DNA from: Polaribacter litorisediminis
Lineage (GTDB): Bacteria; Bacteroidota; Bacteroidia; Flavobacteriales; Flavobacteriaceae
Reading direction: 5' to 3'
NCBI RefSeq assembly: GCF_019968605.1
Contig: NZ_CP082966.1
Location: forward strand, 4,019,501-4,083,500
DNA length: 64,000 nt
The position numbers were made by a program, and so were the translations under genes. This document shows positions 10,204 through 18,749 of the stretch, one piece after another (position 1 is the first letter of the stretch; the number at the start of each line of letters is the position of its first letter). Below the pieces are notes generated by a model. The model worked only from the letters and a program-made list of their open reading frames with translations, made no database searches and was not told the DNA's origin.

Positions 10204-11688
10204 ATGTATTACATAGGATTTGATTTAGGGAGTTCGTCTATTAAGGCGGCCTTGGTAGAAATTTCTACAGGAAAAAGCTTGGGAGTAGTACAAGAGCCCA
10301 AAACCGAAATGAGCATGCTAGCTTTAAAAAACGGATGGGCAGAACAAAAATCAGAAGAATGGTGGAAACACATTTGTAAAGCCATTGATACTTTAAAAAA
10401 AACATACAATATATCCAGAACTCAAATTAAAGGCATTGGTATTTCTTACCAAATGCACGGTTTGGTGTTAGTTGATAAAAAAGGAAACCCATTACGAAAA
10501 AGTATTATTTGGTGCGATAGTCGGGCAGTTCAAATTGGGAAGGATGCCTTTGTAGATATTGGTAGCGAAAAATCCACAAGTCATTTATTAAACTCCCCAG
10601 CCAACTTTACAGCTTCAAAATTAAAATGGGTAAAAGACAATGAACCTGATATTTACAAAAAAGCATACAAATTTATGCTGCCTGGCGACTATATTGCTTA
10701 TCGATTTTCAAACAAAATAAACACTACGATTTCAGGACTTTCTGAAGGCATTTTATGGGATTTTAAAAATGATAGGGTGGCCGATTTTCTTTTAGATTAT
10801 TACGATATAGACAAAGAATTAGTGCCAGACATCGTAGACACCTTCGGATTACAATCTGTTGTAGATAAAAAAGGTGAAAAAGAAAGTGGTTTGGCAGCAG
10901 GTACTCCCATATTTTATCGAGCGGGAGACCAGCCCAACAATGCACTTTCTTTAAACATATTTAATCCAGGTGAAGTTGCTGCAACTGGAGGAACTTCAGG
11001 AGTTGTGTATGCTGTTACAGAAAGCTTATCAGGAAAAGAGAGCACAAGAGTTAACAATTTTGCTCATGTAAACTATAAAAAATCAGTTCCAAGAATTGGA
11101 AAATTACTCAACATTAATGGCGCAGGAATTCAGTACAGATGGTTGCTGAATAATTTATCTGTTACTTCTTATGAAGAGATGAATCAATTAGCTTCAGAAG
11201 TTGCTGTAGGTTCAGATGGAGTTTGTATGCTTCCTTTTGGAAATGGCGCTGAAAGAATGCTGAACAACATGGAAATCGGAACACGCTTAGTGAATGTTAA
11301 TTTGAATAATCATCAAAAAGGACATCTGTGCAGAGCTGCTTTAGAAGGCATTGCATTCTCTTTTGTGTATGGGATGGACATACTAAAATCTGATGGTATA
11401 AAGATTAATGTGATGAGAGCCGGAAATGATAATTTGTTCCGTTCTGAAATCTTTACAAACACAGTGGCTACTTTAATAAATCAAGAAATAGAAATCTATA
11501 ACACAACAGGAGCTATTGGTGCAGCCAGAGCTGCTGGTTTGCATAAAGGAGATTTTGAATCGTATGGAAAATTAGTTGAAGATAACGACCACGTTATGAC
11601 CTTTATGCCTTTTAAAGATAAAGCACCTTATGTAAAGGCTTATGAGAGCTGGAAAAAAGAATTGAATCTTATTATAAATACCAAATAA
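10204..11688 (+). CDS. xylB: Xylulokinase
   Basis: This 494-residue FGGY-family sugar kinase has the N-terminal phosphate-binding block FDLGSSSIKAAL (residues 5-16), the sugar-contacting stretch ISYQMHGLV (about 81-89), and the conserved catalytic aspartate D242 in RAGDQPNNAL. The C-terminal ATP-binding half includes GGTSG and GAIGAARAAG. It phosphorylates D-xylulose to xylulose 5-phosphate in the cytoplasm. Xylose isomerase follows 32 bp downstream and two sugar transporters come next, so the specificity call is well supported by context. The length is normal for the family. Confidence 0.92.
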   Translation: MYYIGFDLGSSSIKAALVEISTGKSLGVVQEPKTEMSMLALKNGWAEQKSEEWWKHICKAIDTLKKTYNISRTQIKGIGISYQMHGLVLVDKKGNPLRKSIIWCDSRAVQIGKDAFVDIGSEKSTSHLLNSPANFTASKLKWVKDNEPDIYKKAYKFMLPGDYIAYRFSNKINTTISGLSEGILWDFKNDRVADFLLDYYDIDKELVPDIVDTFGLQSVVDKKGEKESGLAAGTPIFYRAGDQPNNALSLNIFNPGEVAATGGTSGVVYAVTESLSGKESTRVNNFAHVNYKKSVPRIGKLLNINGAGIQYRWLLNNLSVTSYEEMNQLASEVAVGSDGVCMLPFGNGAERMLNNMEIGTRLVNVNLNNHQKGHLCRAALEGIAFSFVYGMDILKSDGIKINVMRAGNDNLFRSEIFTNTVATLINQEIEIYNTTGAIGAARAAGLHKGDFESYGKLVEDNDHVMTFMPFKDKAPYVKAYESWKKELNLIINTK

Positions 11689-11720
11689 AAACAAACATAA
11701 AATTTTAAAAATATATCACA

Positions 11721-13046
11721 ATGGCAATTTTAGGAGATAAAGAATATTTTAAAGGAATCAACAATATACAATTTGAAGGTAAGGAATCAGACAATCCATT
11801 GGCTTTTAAATATTATAACCCTGAACAAGTAGTTGCAGGAAAAACAATGCGTGAACATTTTAAGTTTGCAATTGCTTATTGGCATACGTTCTGTGGGCAA
11901 GGTTCAGATCCTTTTGGACCTGGAACACAGAATTTCCCTTGGGATCAATCCAATGACCCAATTCAAGCAGCAAAAGACAAAGCAGATGCTGCATTTGAAT
12001 TTATTAGCAAAATGGGCTTTGATTATTTCTGTTTCCACGATTATGATTTAATTCAAGAAGGGGCAACTTTTGCAGAATCTGAGAAAAGATTAAACACCAT
12101 TACAGATTACATCAAAGAAAAGCAAGTAGAAAGCGGTGTCAAATTATTATGGGGAACCGCCAACTGTTTTTCAAATCCACGCTATATGAATGGAGCTTCA
12201 ACTAACCCAGATTTTAATGTAGTAGCAAGAGCTGGAGGTCAAGTAAAATTAGCTTTAGATGCTACGATTAAATTAAATGGTGAAAACTACGTTTTTTGGG
12301 GAGGAAGAGAAGGGTATATGTCTTTGCTAAACACGGATATGGGACGTGAGCTAGATCATATGGGTCAATTTTTAACGATGGCTAGAGATTACGCTAGGGC
12401 ACAAGGATTTAAAGGAACTTTTTTTATAGAGCCAAAACCAATGGAACCCATGAAGCATCAATATGATTTTGATTCTGCAACAGCTATTGGCTTTTTAAAA
12501 GAATATGGATTAGACAAAGATTTTAAAATGAATATCGAAGTAAATCATGCTACGTTAGCACAACATACTATGCAACACGAATTGGCAGTTGCCGCCAAAG
12601 CAGGGATGTTAGGAAGTATAGATGCCAACAGAGGAGATTATCAAAATGGATGGGATACAGACCAGTTTCCGAATAACATTCAAGAAACTACAGAAGCAAT
12701 GTTAGTCTTTTTAGAAGCAGGAGGTTTACAAGGAGGTGGCGTTAATTTTGATGCAAAAATCAGAAGAAACTCAACAGATATGGAGGATGTTTTTCATGCA
12801 CATATTGGTGGAGCAGACACCTTTGCTAGAGCTTTAGTTACGGCAGATAAAATACTGACTTCTTCATCTTACCAAGCTCTAAGAGAAAAAAGATATAGTT
12901 CTTTTGATGCTGGAAAAGGCGCGACTTTTGAAGCAGGGAAACTAGATTTACAAGACTTATATAAAATAGCTCAAGAAAATGGAGAGTTAGCATTACAAAG
13001 CGGCAAACAAGAATTGTTTGAAAATATAATTAATCAATACATTTAA
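11721..13046 (+). CDS. xylA: Xylose isomerase
   Basis: The 441-residue TIM-barrel metalloenzyme converts D-xylose to D-xylulose. The length and motifs are those of the longer class II group: FCFHDYDL with catalytic H106, VFWGGREGY, the metal-binding [16 protein letters not shown] block, and metal ligands in [10 protein letters not shown] and [19 protein letters not shown]. It lies between xylB and a sugar/proton symporter in one direction, giving a complete import and isomerisation module. No xylose regulator gene is present in the window. Confidence 0.96.
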   Translation: MAILGDKEYFKGINNIQFEGKESDNPLAFKYYNPEQVVAGKTMREHFKFAIAYWHTFCGQGSDPFGPGTQNFPWDQSNDPIQAAKDKADAAFEFISKMGFDYFCFHDYDLIQEGATFAESEKRLNTITDYIKEKQVESGVKLLWGTANCFSNPRYMNGASTNPDFNVVARAGGQVKLALDATIKLNGENYVFWGGREGYMSLLNTDMGRELDHMGQFLTMARDYARAQGFKGTFFIEPKPMEPMKHQYDFDSATAIGFLKEYGLDKDFKMNIEVNHATLAQHTMQHELAVAAKAGMLGSIDANRGDYQNGWDTDQFPNNIQETTEAMLVFLEAGGLQGGGVNFDAKIRRNSTDMEDVFHAHIGGADTFARALVTADKILTSSSYQALREKRYSSFDAGKGATFEAGKLDLQDLYKIAQENGELALQSGKQELFENIINQYI

Positions 13047-13071
13047 AAGAAGTTATAAAAAGGGATGTGTT

Positions 13072-14496
13072 ATGGGGTTATCTAGAAATAGTAGCTACTT
13101 ACTTAAACTAACATTAGTAGCCACACTTGGAGGACTTTTATTTGGGTATGATACAGCCGTTATATCAGGAACCGTAAGTTCTTTAGAAAGCTTTTTTGTG
13201 CTTCCCTTTGGATTGGATGAAATGAGCGCAAATGCACGTTTAGGATTTGTGGTTTCTAGTGCTTTAATTGGATGTGTTATCGGTGGAATTTCAGGAGGGA
13301 TCATTAGTAAAAAACTTGGAAGACGAAACGGATTGGTTTTGGCAGCCGTTTTATTTTTATTCTCTGCTATCGGTTCCGCAATGCCAGAAATGTTTTTAAT
13401 ACCCATAGGAGAAGCAGACCATACATTTATTTATGTATTTATTGGATATCGAATCATAGGAGGAATCGGCGTTGGTCTTGCTTCGATGTTGTCTCCTTTA
13501 TACATTGCAGAGATTGCACCCGCAAAAATTAGAGGCAAATTGGTGTCCTTAAATCAGTTTGCAATCATTTTTGGAATGTTGGTGGTTTACTTTGTAAACT
13601 ATTACATTTCTAGGCAAGGAGATGATTCTTGGTTAAATACAGTAGGGTGGCGCTGGATGTTTGCTTCTGAAATCATTCCTGCGAGTTTATTCTTGTTCAT
13701 GTTACTATTTGTGCCAGACACACCAAGATCATTGGTGTTAAAATCCAAACCAGAAAAAGCGTTCGATGTACTTGTAAAAGTGAATGGTATGGAGGAAGCA
13801 AAAAAAATAGTAGCTGAAATCCAGAATACAGTAACAAGTAAACATTCAGGTAAGTTATTTTCTTTTGGAATTGGGATTATTGTGATTGGGATATTGCTTT
13901 CGGTTTTCCAACAATTTGTGGGTATAAATGTAGTATTGTATTATGCTCCTGAAATTTTTAAAAGTATGGGGTCTGGTACTGATGTTGCATTATTGCAAAC
14001 GATTATTGTAGGTTCAGTCAATTTACTTTTTACTGTTTTGGCAATTTTAACGGTTGATAAGTTTGGCAGAAAACCGTTAATGATCATTGGAGCTTTAGGA
14101 ATGGCGTTTTCTATGTTTGCATTGGGAACCACATTTTTCACCCAAACAATCGGGATTGCAGCTTTGGTATGTATGCTTATTTATGTGGCTAGTTTTGCCA
14201 TGAGTTGGGGGCCCGTTTGTTGGGTGTTGTTATCGGAGATTTTTCCAAATAAAATAAGAGGTCGTGCCTTGGCTTTAGCTGTTGCAGCCCAATGGATTTC
14301 GAACTATATAGTGTCTTGGACATTTCCTATGATGGATAAAAACTCGTATCTCTTAGAAAAATTCAATCATGGTTTTGCTTATTGGATTTATGGAGTTATG
14401 GGGGTATTAGCCGCCGTTTTAGTTTGGAAATTTGTACCTGAAACTAAAGGAAAAACGCTTGAAGAAATGGAGAATTTATGGAATAAGCATAGTTAA
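13072..14496 (+). CDS. MFS sugar:H+ symporter of the XylE type
   Basis: The 474-residue integral membrane protein has about twelve hydrophobic segments and the sugar-porter signatures LLFGYDTAVISG (about 22-33), KKLGRRNG in the loop after TM2, PLYIAEIAPAKIRGKLV, QQFVGINVVLYYAPEIF and the C-terminal FVPETKGKTLEEME. It is predicted to take up xylose (or a similar sugar) with protons at the inner membrane. It starts 25 bp after xylA, which supports xylose as the substrate. I give no gene symbol because sugar-porter specificity is not certain from sequence. Confidence 0.9.
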   Translation: MGLSRNSSYLLKLTLVATLGGLLFGYDTAVISGTVSSLESFFVLPFGLDEMSANARLGFVVSSALIGCVIGGISGGIISKKLGRRNGLVLAAVLFLFSAIGSAMPEMFLIPIGEADHTFIYVFIGYRIIGGIGVGLASMLSPLYIAEIAPAKIRGKLVSLNQFAIIFGMLVVYFVNYYISRQGDDSWLNTVGWRWMFASEIIPASLFLFMLLFVPDTPRSLVLKSKPEKAFDVLVKVNGMEEAKKIVAEIQNTVTSKHSGKLFSFGIGIIVIGILLSVFQQFVGINVVLYYAPEIFKSMGSGTDVALLQTIIVGSVNLLFTVLAILTVDKFGRKPLMIIGALGMAFSMFALGTTFFTQTIGIAALVCMLIYVASFAMSWGPVCWVLLSEIFPNKIRGRALALAVAAQWISNYIVSWTFPMMDKNSYLLEKFNHGFAYWIYGVMGVLAAVLVWKFVPETKGKTLEEMENLWNKHS

Positions 14497-14531
14497 TGTT
14501 CTTATTTCTATAAGGTTCCAAATAAAAGTAT

Positions 14532-14568
14532 TTAATTAAACTGTCTTATTTGGCAGTAGCTTAATTAA
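14532..14568. terminator. Inverted repeat between the two sugar transporter genes
   Basis: Two TTAATTAA blocks (14532-14539 and 14561-14568) flank a partly complementary CTG/CAG core, and the right block is followed by an A-rich stretch. It lies in the 118-bp gap between the MFS and SSS transporter genes. It could be a weak terminator or attenuator separating the two, but the stem is imperfect and the arms are AT-only. Confidence 0.3.
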
Positions 14569-14614
14569 AAAATAAAAGAGTAAAAAAATCAACTAACAAA
14601 TATGTACACAAATT

Positions 14615-16267
14615 ATGACAGCAAGTTTTGAAATTTTAGATTACATTATTTTTATAGCATATGCTATTTTAATTTTAGGAGTCGGTTTATGGGTTTCTAG
14701 GGATAAAAAAGGACATCAAAAAAATGCCGAAGATTATTTTTTGGCCAGTAAATCCTTGCCTTGGTGGGCCATCGGAGCCTCCTTAATTGCTGCGAATATT
14801 TCTGCTGAGCAATTTATTGGAATGTCTGGTTCTGGATTTGCCTCCGGATTAGCCATTGCTTCGTATGAGTGGATGGCAGCCATCACCTTAATTATCGTAG
14901 GAAAATATTTCTTGCCCATTTTTATTGAAAAAGGCTTGTACACCATTCCTGAGTTTGTTGAAAAACGATACTCTACCAACTTAAAAACCATTTTAGCTGT
15001 TTTTTGGATTGCTTTATATGTTTTTGTAAACTTAACCACTGTTCTGTATTTAGGTTCTCTTGCCTTAGAAACTATTATGGGAATTCCGATGATGTATGGA
15101 GTTGCTGGTCTAGCATTGTTTGCAGCGGCGTATTCCTTATATGGAGGATTATCAGCAGTAGCTTGGACGGATGTAATTCAAGTCGTTTTTCTAGTCATTG
15201 GTGGTTTGGTAACGACGTACTTAGCATTGAATACAGTTTCTGACGGACAAGGTATGTTTGCAGGATTGACAACCATTTACGAGGCAGTTCCTGAGCGATT
15301 TGCGATGATTTTAGATGAATCGAATCCTGAGTATAAAAACTTACCAGGTATTGCAGTTCTTGTTGGAGGAATGTGGGTTGCGAATTTATATTACTGGGGT
15401 TTTAATCAATATATCATCCAAAGAACTTTGGCGGCGAAATCGTTAAAAGAAGCACAAAAAGGGATTTTATTTGCAGCCGGTTTAAAATTAGTAATTCCGT
15501 TAATTGTTGTAATTCCTGGTATTGCAGCCTATGTAATGGTCAACGATCCTGTAATTATGGCGAGATTAGGAGCAGCCGGATTAGAAAATTTACCAACTGC
15601 CGAACAAGCAGACAAAGCCTATCCTTGGTTATTACAGTTTTTACCAACAGGATTAAAAGGAGTGGCGTTTGCAGCTTTAGCAGCAGCTATTGTATCCTCA
15701 TTAGCTTCGATGTTAAATTCAACGTCTACCATTTTTACAATGGATATCTACAAACAATACATCAATAAAACTGCAAGTGATAAAGCCACTGTAAATATGG
15801 GTAGAATTTCTGCTGGTGTTGCTTTGTTAATCGCTTGTATTATGGCACCATTATTAGGCAATTTAGATCAAGCATTTCAATTTATTCAAGAATATACAGG
15901 AGTTGTAAGTCCAGGAATTTTAGCGGTGTTTATGTTAGGATTGTTCTGGAAGAAAACCACGAACAAAGGTGCTATTATTGGTGCTTTGGTATCCATTCCA
16001 ATTGCCATGTATTTTAAAGTAGCGCCAAAAGGATGGTCTACAAGTTCGCTATTTGTGGATGTGCCGTTTATGGATCAAATGGGATACACTGTAATTTTGA
16101 CCATGATTGTAATTGGATTGGTAAGTTACGTTCAGCACAAAGGTGCAGATGACGAAAAAGGGATTGATATTTCAAAAGAAATGTTTAAAACAAGTCCGTT
16201 ATTCAATATTGGTGCATTTGCAATTATGCTGATTTTGGTAGTACTGTATAGTGTTTTTTGGAATTAA
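14615..16267 (+). CDS. Sodium/sugar symporter (SSS family, SGLT-like)
   Basis: The 550-residue membrane protein has about fourteen hydrophobic segments. Characteristic SSS/SGLT stretches include DYFLASKSLPWWAIG, ISAEQFIGMSGSGFASG, AAYSLYGGLSAVAWTDVIQ and FNQYIIQRTLAAKS, and an ALAAAIVSSLASMLNSTSTIFTM block near residue 370. It should couple sodium influx to sugar uptake. Placement after xylB, xylA and an MFS sugar symporter suggests xylose or a released oligosaccharide/monosaccharide as cargo. This is the last gene before the attachment-site region. Its stop is only about 130 bp from the repeat pair at 16399-16422. Confidence 0.9.
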   Translation: MTASFEILDYIIFIAYAILILGVGLWVSRDKKGHQKNAEDYFLASKSLPWWAIGASLIAANISAEQFIGMSGSGFASGLAIASYEWMAAITLIIVGKYFLPIFIEKGLYTIPEFVEKRYSTNLKTILAVFWIALYVFVNLTTVLYLGSLALETIMGIPMMYGVAGLALFAAAYSLYGGLSAVAWTDVIQVVFLVIGGLVTTYLALNTVSDGQGMFAGLTTIYEAVPERFAMILDESNPEYKNLPGIAVLVGGMWVANLYYWGFNQYIIQRTLAAKSLKEAQKGILFAAGLKLVIPLIVVIPGIAAYVMVNDPVIMARLGAAGLENLPTAEQADKAYPWLLQFLPTGLKGVAFAALAAAIVSSLASMLNSTSTIFTMDIYKQYINKTASDKATVNMGRISAGVALLIACIMAPLLGNLDQAFQFIQEYTGVVSPGILAVFMLGLFWKKTTNKGAIIGALVSIPIAMYFKVAPKGWSTSSLFVDVPFMDQMGYTVILTMIVIGLVSYVQHKGADDEKGIDISKEMFKTSPLFNIGAFAIMLILVVLYSVFWN

Positions 16268-16398
16268 ATTTGAGGTGCAATCTATAAGAATTTAGTATTT
16301 AGATTTTTTACTTTTCAAGTAATAATTATAGTCATGAAGTTTACTTTTTTTTGAGTATCTTGCATCTAATATTATTAATAATCAGAAAACTAAAAACT

Positions 16399-16422
16399 GC
16401 ATACGTTTTTGCATACGTTTTT
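16399..16422. repeat. Paired 12-bp direct repeat, putative integrase arm site of a left-hand element (A)
   Basis: Two perfect tandem copies of GCATACGTTTTT lie 53 bp left of the 48-bp tRNA core. Equivalent 12-bp tandem pairs lie at 16614, 49099 and 49290, and all share an A-N-ACG-W-TTT pattern. The sequence here differs from the pair belonging to the central element, so it is read as the right-end arm site of a separate element lying to the left. Confidence 0.6.
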
Positions 16423-16475
16423 ATCTTTTTAAAGGCTTTGAGCCCAGTAAATGCGTTTAGAATTTGATAGTCGCA

Positions 16476-16523
16476 GAGCTCATAACCCAAAGGTCACTGG
16501 TTCGAGTCCAGTTCCCGCTACTA
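16476..16523 (+). repeat. att core copy 1: 3' part of tRNA-Met(CAT)
   Basis: This is a 48-bp sequence identical to 49166-49213. It contains the anticodon loop CTCATAA, the 3' anticodon strand, the variable loop, a good T arm (ACTGG/TTCGAGT/CCAGT), the acceptor 3' strand TCCCGCT and the discriminator A. There is no AGCGGGA acceptor 5' strand, no D arm, and the bases left of the loop do not pair with CCCAA. So it is a tRNA fragment, not a gene. It is an integration scar made by tyrosine-recombinase insertion into the 3' half of tRNA-Met. Confidence 0.85.
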
Positions 16524-16542
16524 TTTTAAATCGATATAAATC

Positions 16543-16571
16543 AACAGTTTAGGTCACTAAACTGTTTTTTT
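16543..16571 (+). terminator. Hairpin with T-run between tRNA fragment and integrase
   Basis: A perfect 10-bp stem (AACAGTTTAG / CTAAACTGTT) with a 4-nt loop is followed by eight T residues. This is a classic intrinsic terminator shape, as expected downstream of a tRNA gene. The T-run touches the ATG of the integrase. The equivalent position in element C has the same geometry with an unrelated stem sequence. Confidence 0.75.
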
Positions 16572-18017
16572 ATGCCTTTAATTCGCGAATTTCTTACATT
16601 TACGATTAAAAATGAACACGATTTGGGACACGATTTGAAAAAGAAAACCCATTTTTCGCTACCCAAAATCTATACAGCAGACGGAGACCTTTCCAAGCGC
16701 TGGTATGTGTATTTTTCCTTTCGGAATCCTAAAACAGGAAGAATGAAAAGATTGGGAAACATCTATGGAAAAGTAAATAAATACAAAACCAAAGAAGCTC
16801 GACTCACAATTCTAACTTCGTATCGTAAAAATTTACTGTATCTATTGCGCCAAGGCTACAATCCATTTGCAGATAATGCTGAGTTGTACGATCAATTAAA
16901 AAGATCATCGGCAACCAAAACTTCCATTGAGAAGGAAAAAGAAGAAGTTATTTCATCAAGGGTCAATAATGCTATAAAAAAAGCTATTCAAGAAGCCATA
17001 GACGAAAAGTCATTCACAGTCAATACCAAAAAAGAGACCACACAAAAGAGTAAGAAATCAAAAGAAAAAGAGCTTTCTGAAAAAGAAAAAACTTCACAAA
17101 TTCAACCAAAAGAAGAAGGGATTTCCATTCAAAAAGCATTTGATACCGCTTTAGACCTCAAGGAAAAAGAAGTCAGTAAAGGAACGATTCGAGATTATAG
17201 AAGTAAAATACTCCGGTTTATTACTTGGATACAAAAGACTTATCCGGATAAGAAAAACATCAAAGAGATAACAAGAAAAGATCTCACAGCCTTTTTGAAT
17301 AGTATCCTTTTAGAAACAAGCCCACGAAGTAGGAACAACTATCGGACTGAATTAGGAAGTCTTTTTCAAGTGCTCAAGAACAATGAAATGGTCACTGAAA
17401 ACTACATCCCAACAATTCCTGTATTAAAATCGAAACCCACAAGGCATAAAACGTATCCTCTAAAAGAGCAAGAAAAAATCTTTACCTACTTAGAAAAAGA
17501 AGATCGAGATTTACTGCTGTTCATTAAGTTTGTTTCCTACAGTTTTATGCGACCTATTGAAGTTTGCCGATTAAGAATTAAGGATATCAACTTAGAGACA
17601 AAAACAGTTCAGTTTAAGGCAAAAAATAGCCCGTTAAAAACGAAAATTATTCCTAGTATTTTATTTGATGAATTACCTGATTTATCTCAATTGGATCAAG
17701 AAGCCTTTTTATTTACACCAGACAAAATTGGTGGGTATTGGGAGGCGAACGAAACCAATAGAAGAGATCATTTTTCTAAAAGATTTAGAAGTGTTGTAAA
17801 AGAACATTTTAAGCTAAATGAAGACTATGGAATTTATAGTTTTAGGCACACCTTTATTTCTAAATTATATAGAAAACTAAGAGAAGATTCAGCTCCATTT
17901 GAAGCAAAGAGTAATTTAATGTTAATCACAGGGCATCGTTCCATGAGTGCGTTGGAGAAATATTTAAGAGAAATTGATGCTGAATTACCTGAAGATTACT
18001 CAAAATTATTTAAATAA
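16572..18017 (+). CDS. Tyrosine recombinase (integrase) of element B
   Basis: The 481-residue site-specific recombinase should integrate and excise the element at the tRNA-Met core. Layout: N-terminal arm-binding-like region, a charged Lys/Glu linker (about 115-190), a SAM-like core-binding domain (about 195-285) and the catalytic domain. Catalytic residues visible are R327 (FMRPIEVCRL), R425 and H426 (YSFRHT), the GH of ITGHRS and nucleophile Y464 in EKYLRE. The first His of the usual HxxR is Tyr422, as in the paralogue at 49263. The start is uncertain: this ATG directly follows a terminator T-run and the arm repeats lie inside codons 15-22. A later TTG start near codon 22 would align with the paralogue's internal Met. 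Confidence 0.9.
   Translation: MPLIREFLTFTIKNEHDLGHDLKKKTHFSLPKIYTADGDLSKRWYVYFSFRNPKTGRMKRLGNIYGKVNKYKTKEARLTILTSYRKNLLYLLRQGYNPFADNAELYDQLKRSSATKTSIEKEKEEVISSRVNNAIKKAIQEAIDEKSFTVNTKKETTQKSKKSKEKELSEKEKTSQIQPKEEGISIQKAFDTALDLKEKEVSKGTIRDYRSKILRFITWIQKTYPDKKNIKEITRKDLTAFLNSILLETSPRSRNNYRTELGSLFQVLKNNEMVTENYIPTIPVLKSKPTRHKTYPLKEQEKIFTYLEKEDRDLLLFIKFVSYSFMRPIEVCRLRIKDINLETKTVQFKAKNSPLKTKIIPSILFDELPDLSQLDQEAFLFTPDKIGGYWEANETNRRDHFSKRFRSVVKEHFKLNEDYGIYSFRHTFISKLYRKLREDSAPFEAKSNLMLITGHRSMSALEKYLREIDAELPEDYSKLFK
16614..16637. repeat. Paired 12-bp repeat, putative integrase arm site at left end of element B
   Basis: The tandem copies are GAACACGATTTG and GGACACGATTTG, differing at one base. They lie 91 bp inside the left core and overlap the 5' end of the integrase reading frame. 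The same motif, again as a 12-bp tandem pair, occurs just inside the right core at 49099-49122. Sharing between the two ends and nowhere else noticed is what is expected of integrase arm-binding sites. Confidence 0.7.
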
Positions 18018-18018
18018 C

Positions 18019-18357
18019 ATGAACAAGGAACCTAGAAAAGTACATGCGATTTTTGAAGAATTAAGAGACCGAGCTTCGTATCCATTTTTGTTTTATATAC
18101 CAAAAAGTTATGTTGAAGTCTTTATGGAAGAAAAATTGCTCAATGAAATTGATTGGGCATTTGATGTCTTAATTGTGGCGAGGAAAAAAATGGATATTAT
18201 TTTTATGGATGATAAAGACGAATCACAAGAAGTATTCAAAAAGCAACGTGCTTTAAAGGAGAATTTATTTGACTTGGCTGAATATGAAACCGTCTTAAAT
18301 CCAGCACAATTTTCAATTTTAATTAATAATTACAAAGAGCATTTATTTGCAATGTAG
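18019..18357 (+). CDS. Hypothetical protein, element backbone
   Basis: The 112-residue protein starts at the ATG one base after the integrase stop (MNKEPRKVHAIFEELRDRAS). A longer frame reaching back into the integrase is possible but less likely. It appears mostly helical and acidic in its second half (DDKDESQEVFKKQ). I recognise no domain. The tight spacing indicates co-transcription with the integrase, so a role in recombination direction or element maintenance is possible. The following gene lies in the same frame, separated by one TAG and a Tyr codon. No counterpart is seen at this position in element C. Confidence 0.6.
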   Translation: MNKEPRKVHAIFEELRDRASYPFLFYIPKSYVEVFMEEKLLNEIDWAFDVLIVARKKMDIIFMDDKDESQEVFKKQRALKENLFDLAEYETVLNPAQFSILINNYKEHLFAM

Positions 18358-18360
18358 TAT

Positions 18361-18684
18361 TTGGCAGAATTATTAGTCTTGGATGTTCATTCAAGTAAAG
18401 ATGAAAGATATAAAAAGTATTTAGGTCATTTTACGCTACAAAATGCGGCTTATAGGTTGCATAAATCAGGTATTGATAAAGATTTTCCTAATTTTCGAAA
18501 AACCCAAGCTGAAGAGGATTTTATGCGGGAATGCGTTATGATTCACTTAAATATTTCAGAAATACTGCAAGAAGAAATTGCTCCACCTAAACAAAAAGTA
18601 AAGAAGAAAAAGCAACAGTATATTACAGATGAAGAATCTCAAAAGTATTTGTTAGAAACCGTTTTTGATATAAAAATCGAATAA
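18361..18684 (+). CDS. Hypothetical protein with backbone C-terminal motif, TTG start
   Basis: The frame of 107 residues opens with TTG at 18361, because no in-frame ATG occurs before residue 54. It is in the same frame as the preceding gene, directly after its TAG. It may therefore be a separate gene with a rare start, or the downstream half of a gene split by a stop codon. The last 30 residues (a lysine-rich stretch, then EESQKYLLETVFD) match the end of the 69-residue protein at 50844 (KEKAIKYLLENVFN). This makes it a conserved backbone component of this element family. Function is unknown. Confidence 0.55.
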   Translation: MAELLVLDVHSSKDERYKKYLGHFTLQNAAYRLHKSGIDKDFPNFRKTQAEEDFMRECVMIHLNISEILQEEIAPPKQKVKKKKQQYITDEESQKYLLETVFDIKIE

Positions 18685-18702
18685 AAGTTGCACTTTATTG
18701 CA

Positions 18703-18738
18703 ATTAAGCGTTAATTGTACGTGCAATTAACGCTTAAT
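18703..18738. promoter_or_regulatory. 15-bp perfect inverted repeat upstream of the zinc-finger gene
   Basis: The arms ATTAAGCGTTAATTG and CAATTAACGCTTAAT are exact complements around a 6-nt spacer, ending 11 bp before the ATG at 18750. No T-run follows, so an operator or RNA structure fits better than a terminator. A related, degraded repeat (ATTAAGCG...TAACGCAT) sits at the same position before the paralogous gene at 51089. That conservation suggests a protein-binding site, perhaps for the zinc-finger protein itself. Confidence 0.6.
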
Positions 18739-18749
18739 ACATAAAAAAT

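Noticed and set aside
13095..13406. A 103-codon minus-strand frame inside the sugar symporter gene
   Set aside because: It is a shadow of the hydrophobic symporter sequence and shows no recognisable protein features.
16399..16422. Short direct repeats as a CRISPR array
   Set aside because: There are only two adjacent 12-bp units with no spacers and no cas genes. The position beside the tRNA core fits integrase arm sites.
16440..16523. A complete tRNA-Met gene at the first core copy
   Set aside because: The T arm and acceptor 3' strand are good, but there is no acceptor 5' strand, no D arm, and the bases left of the anticodon loop cannot pair with CCCAA. It is a 3' fragment.
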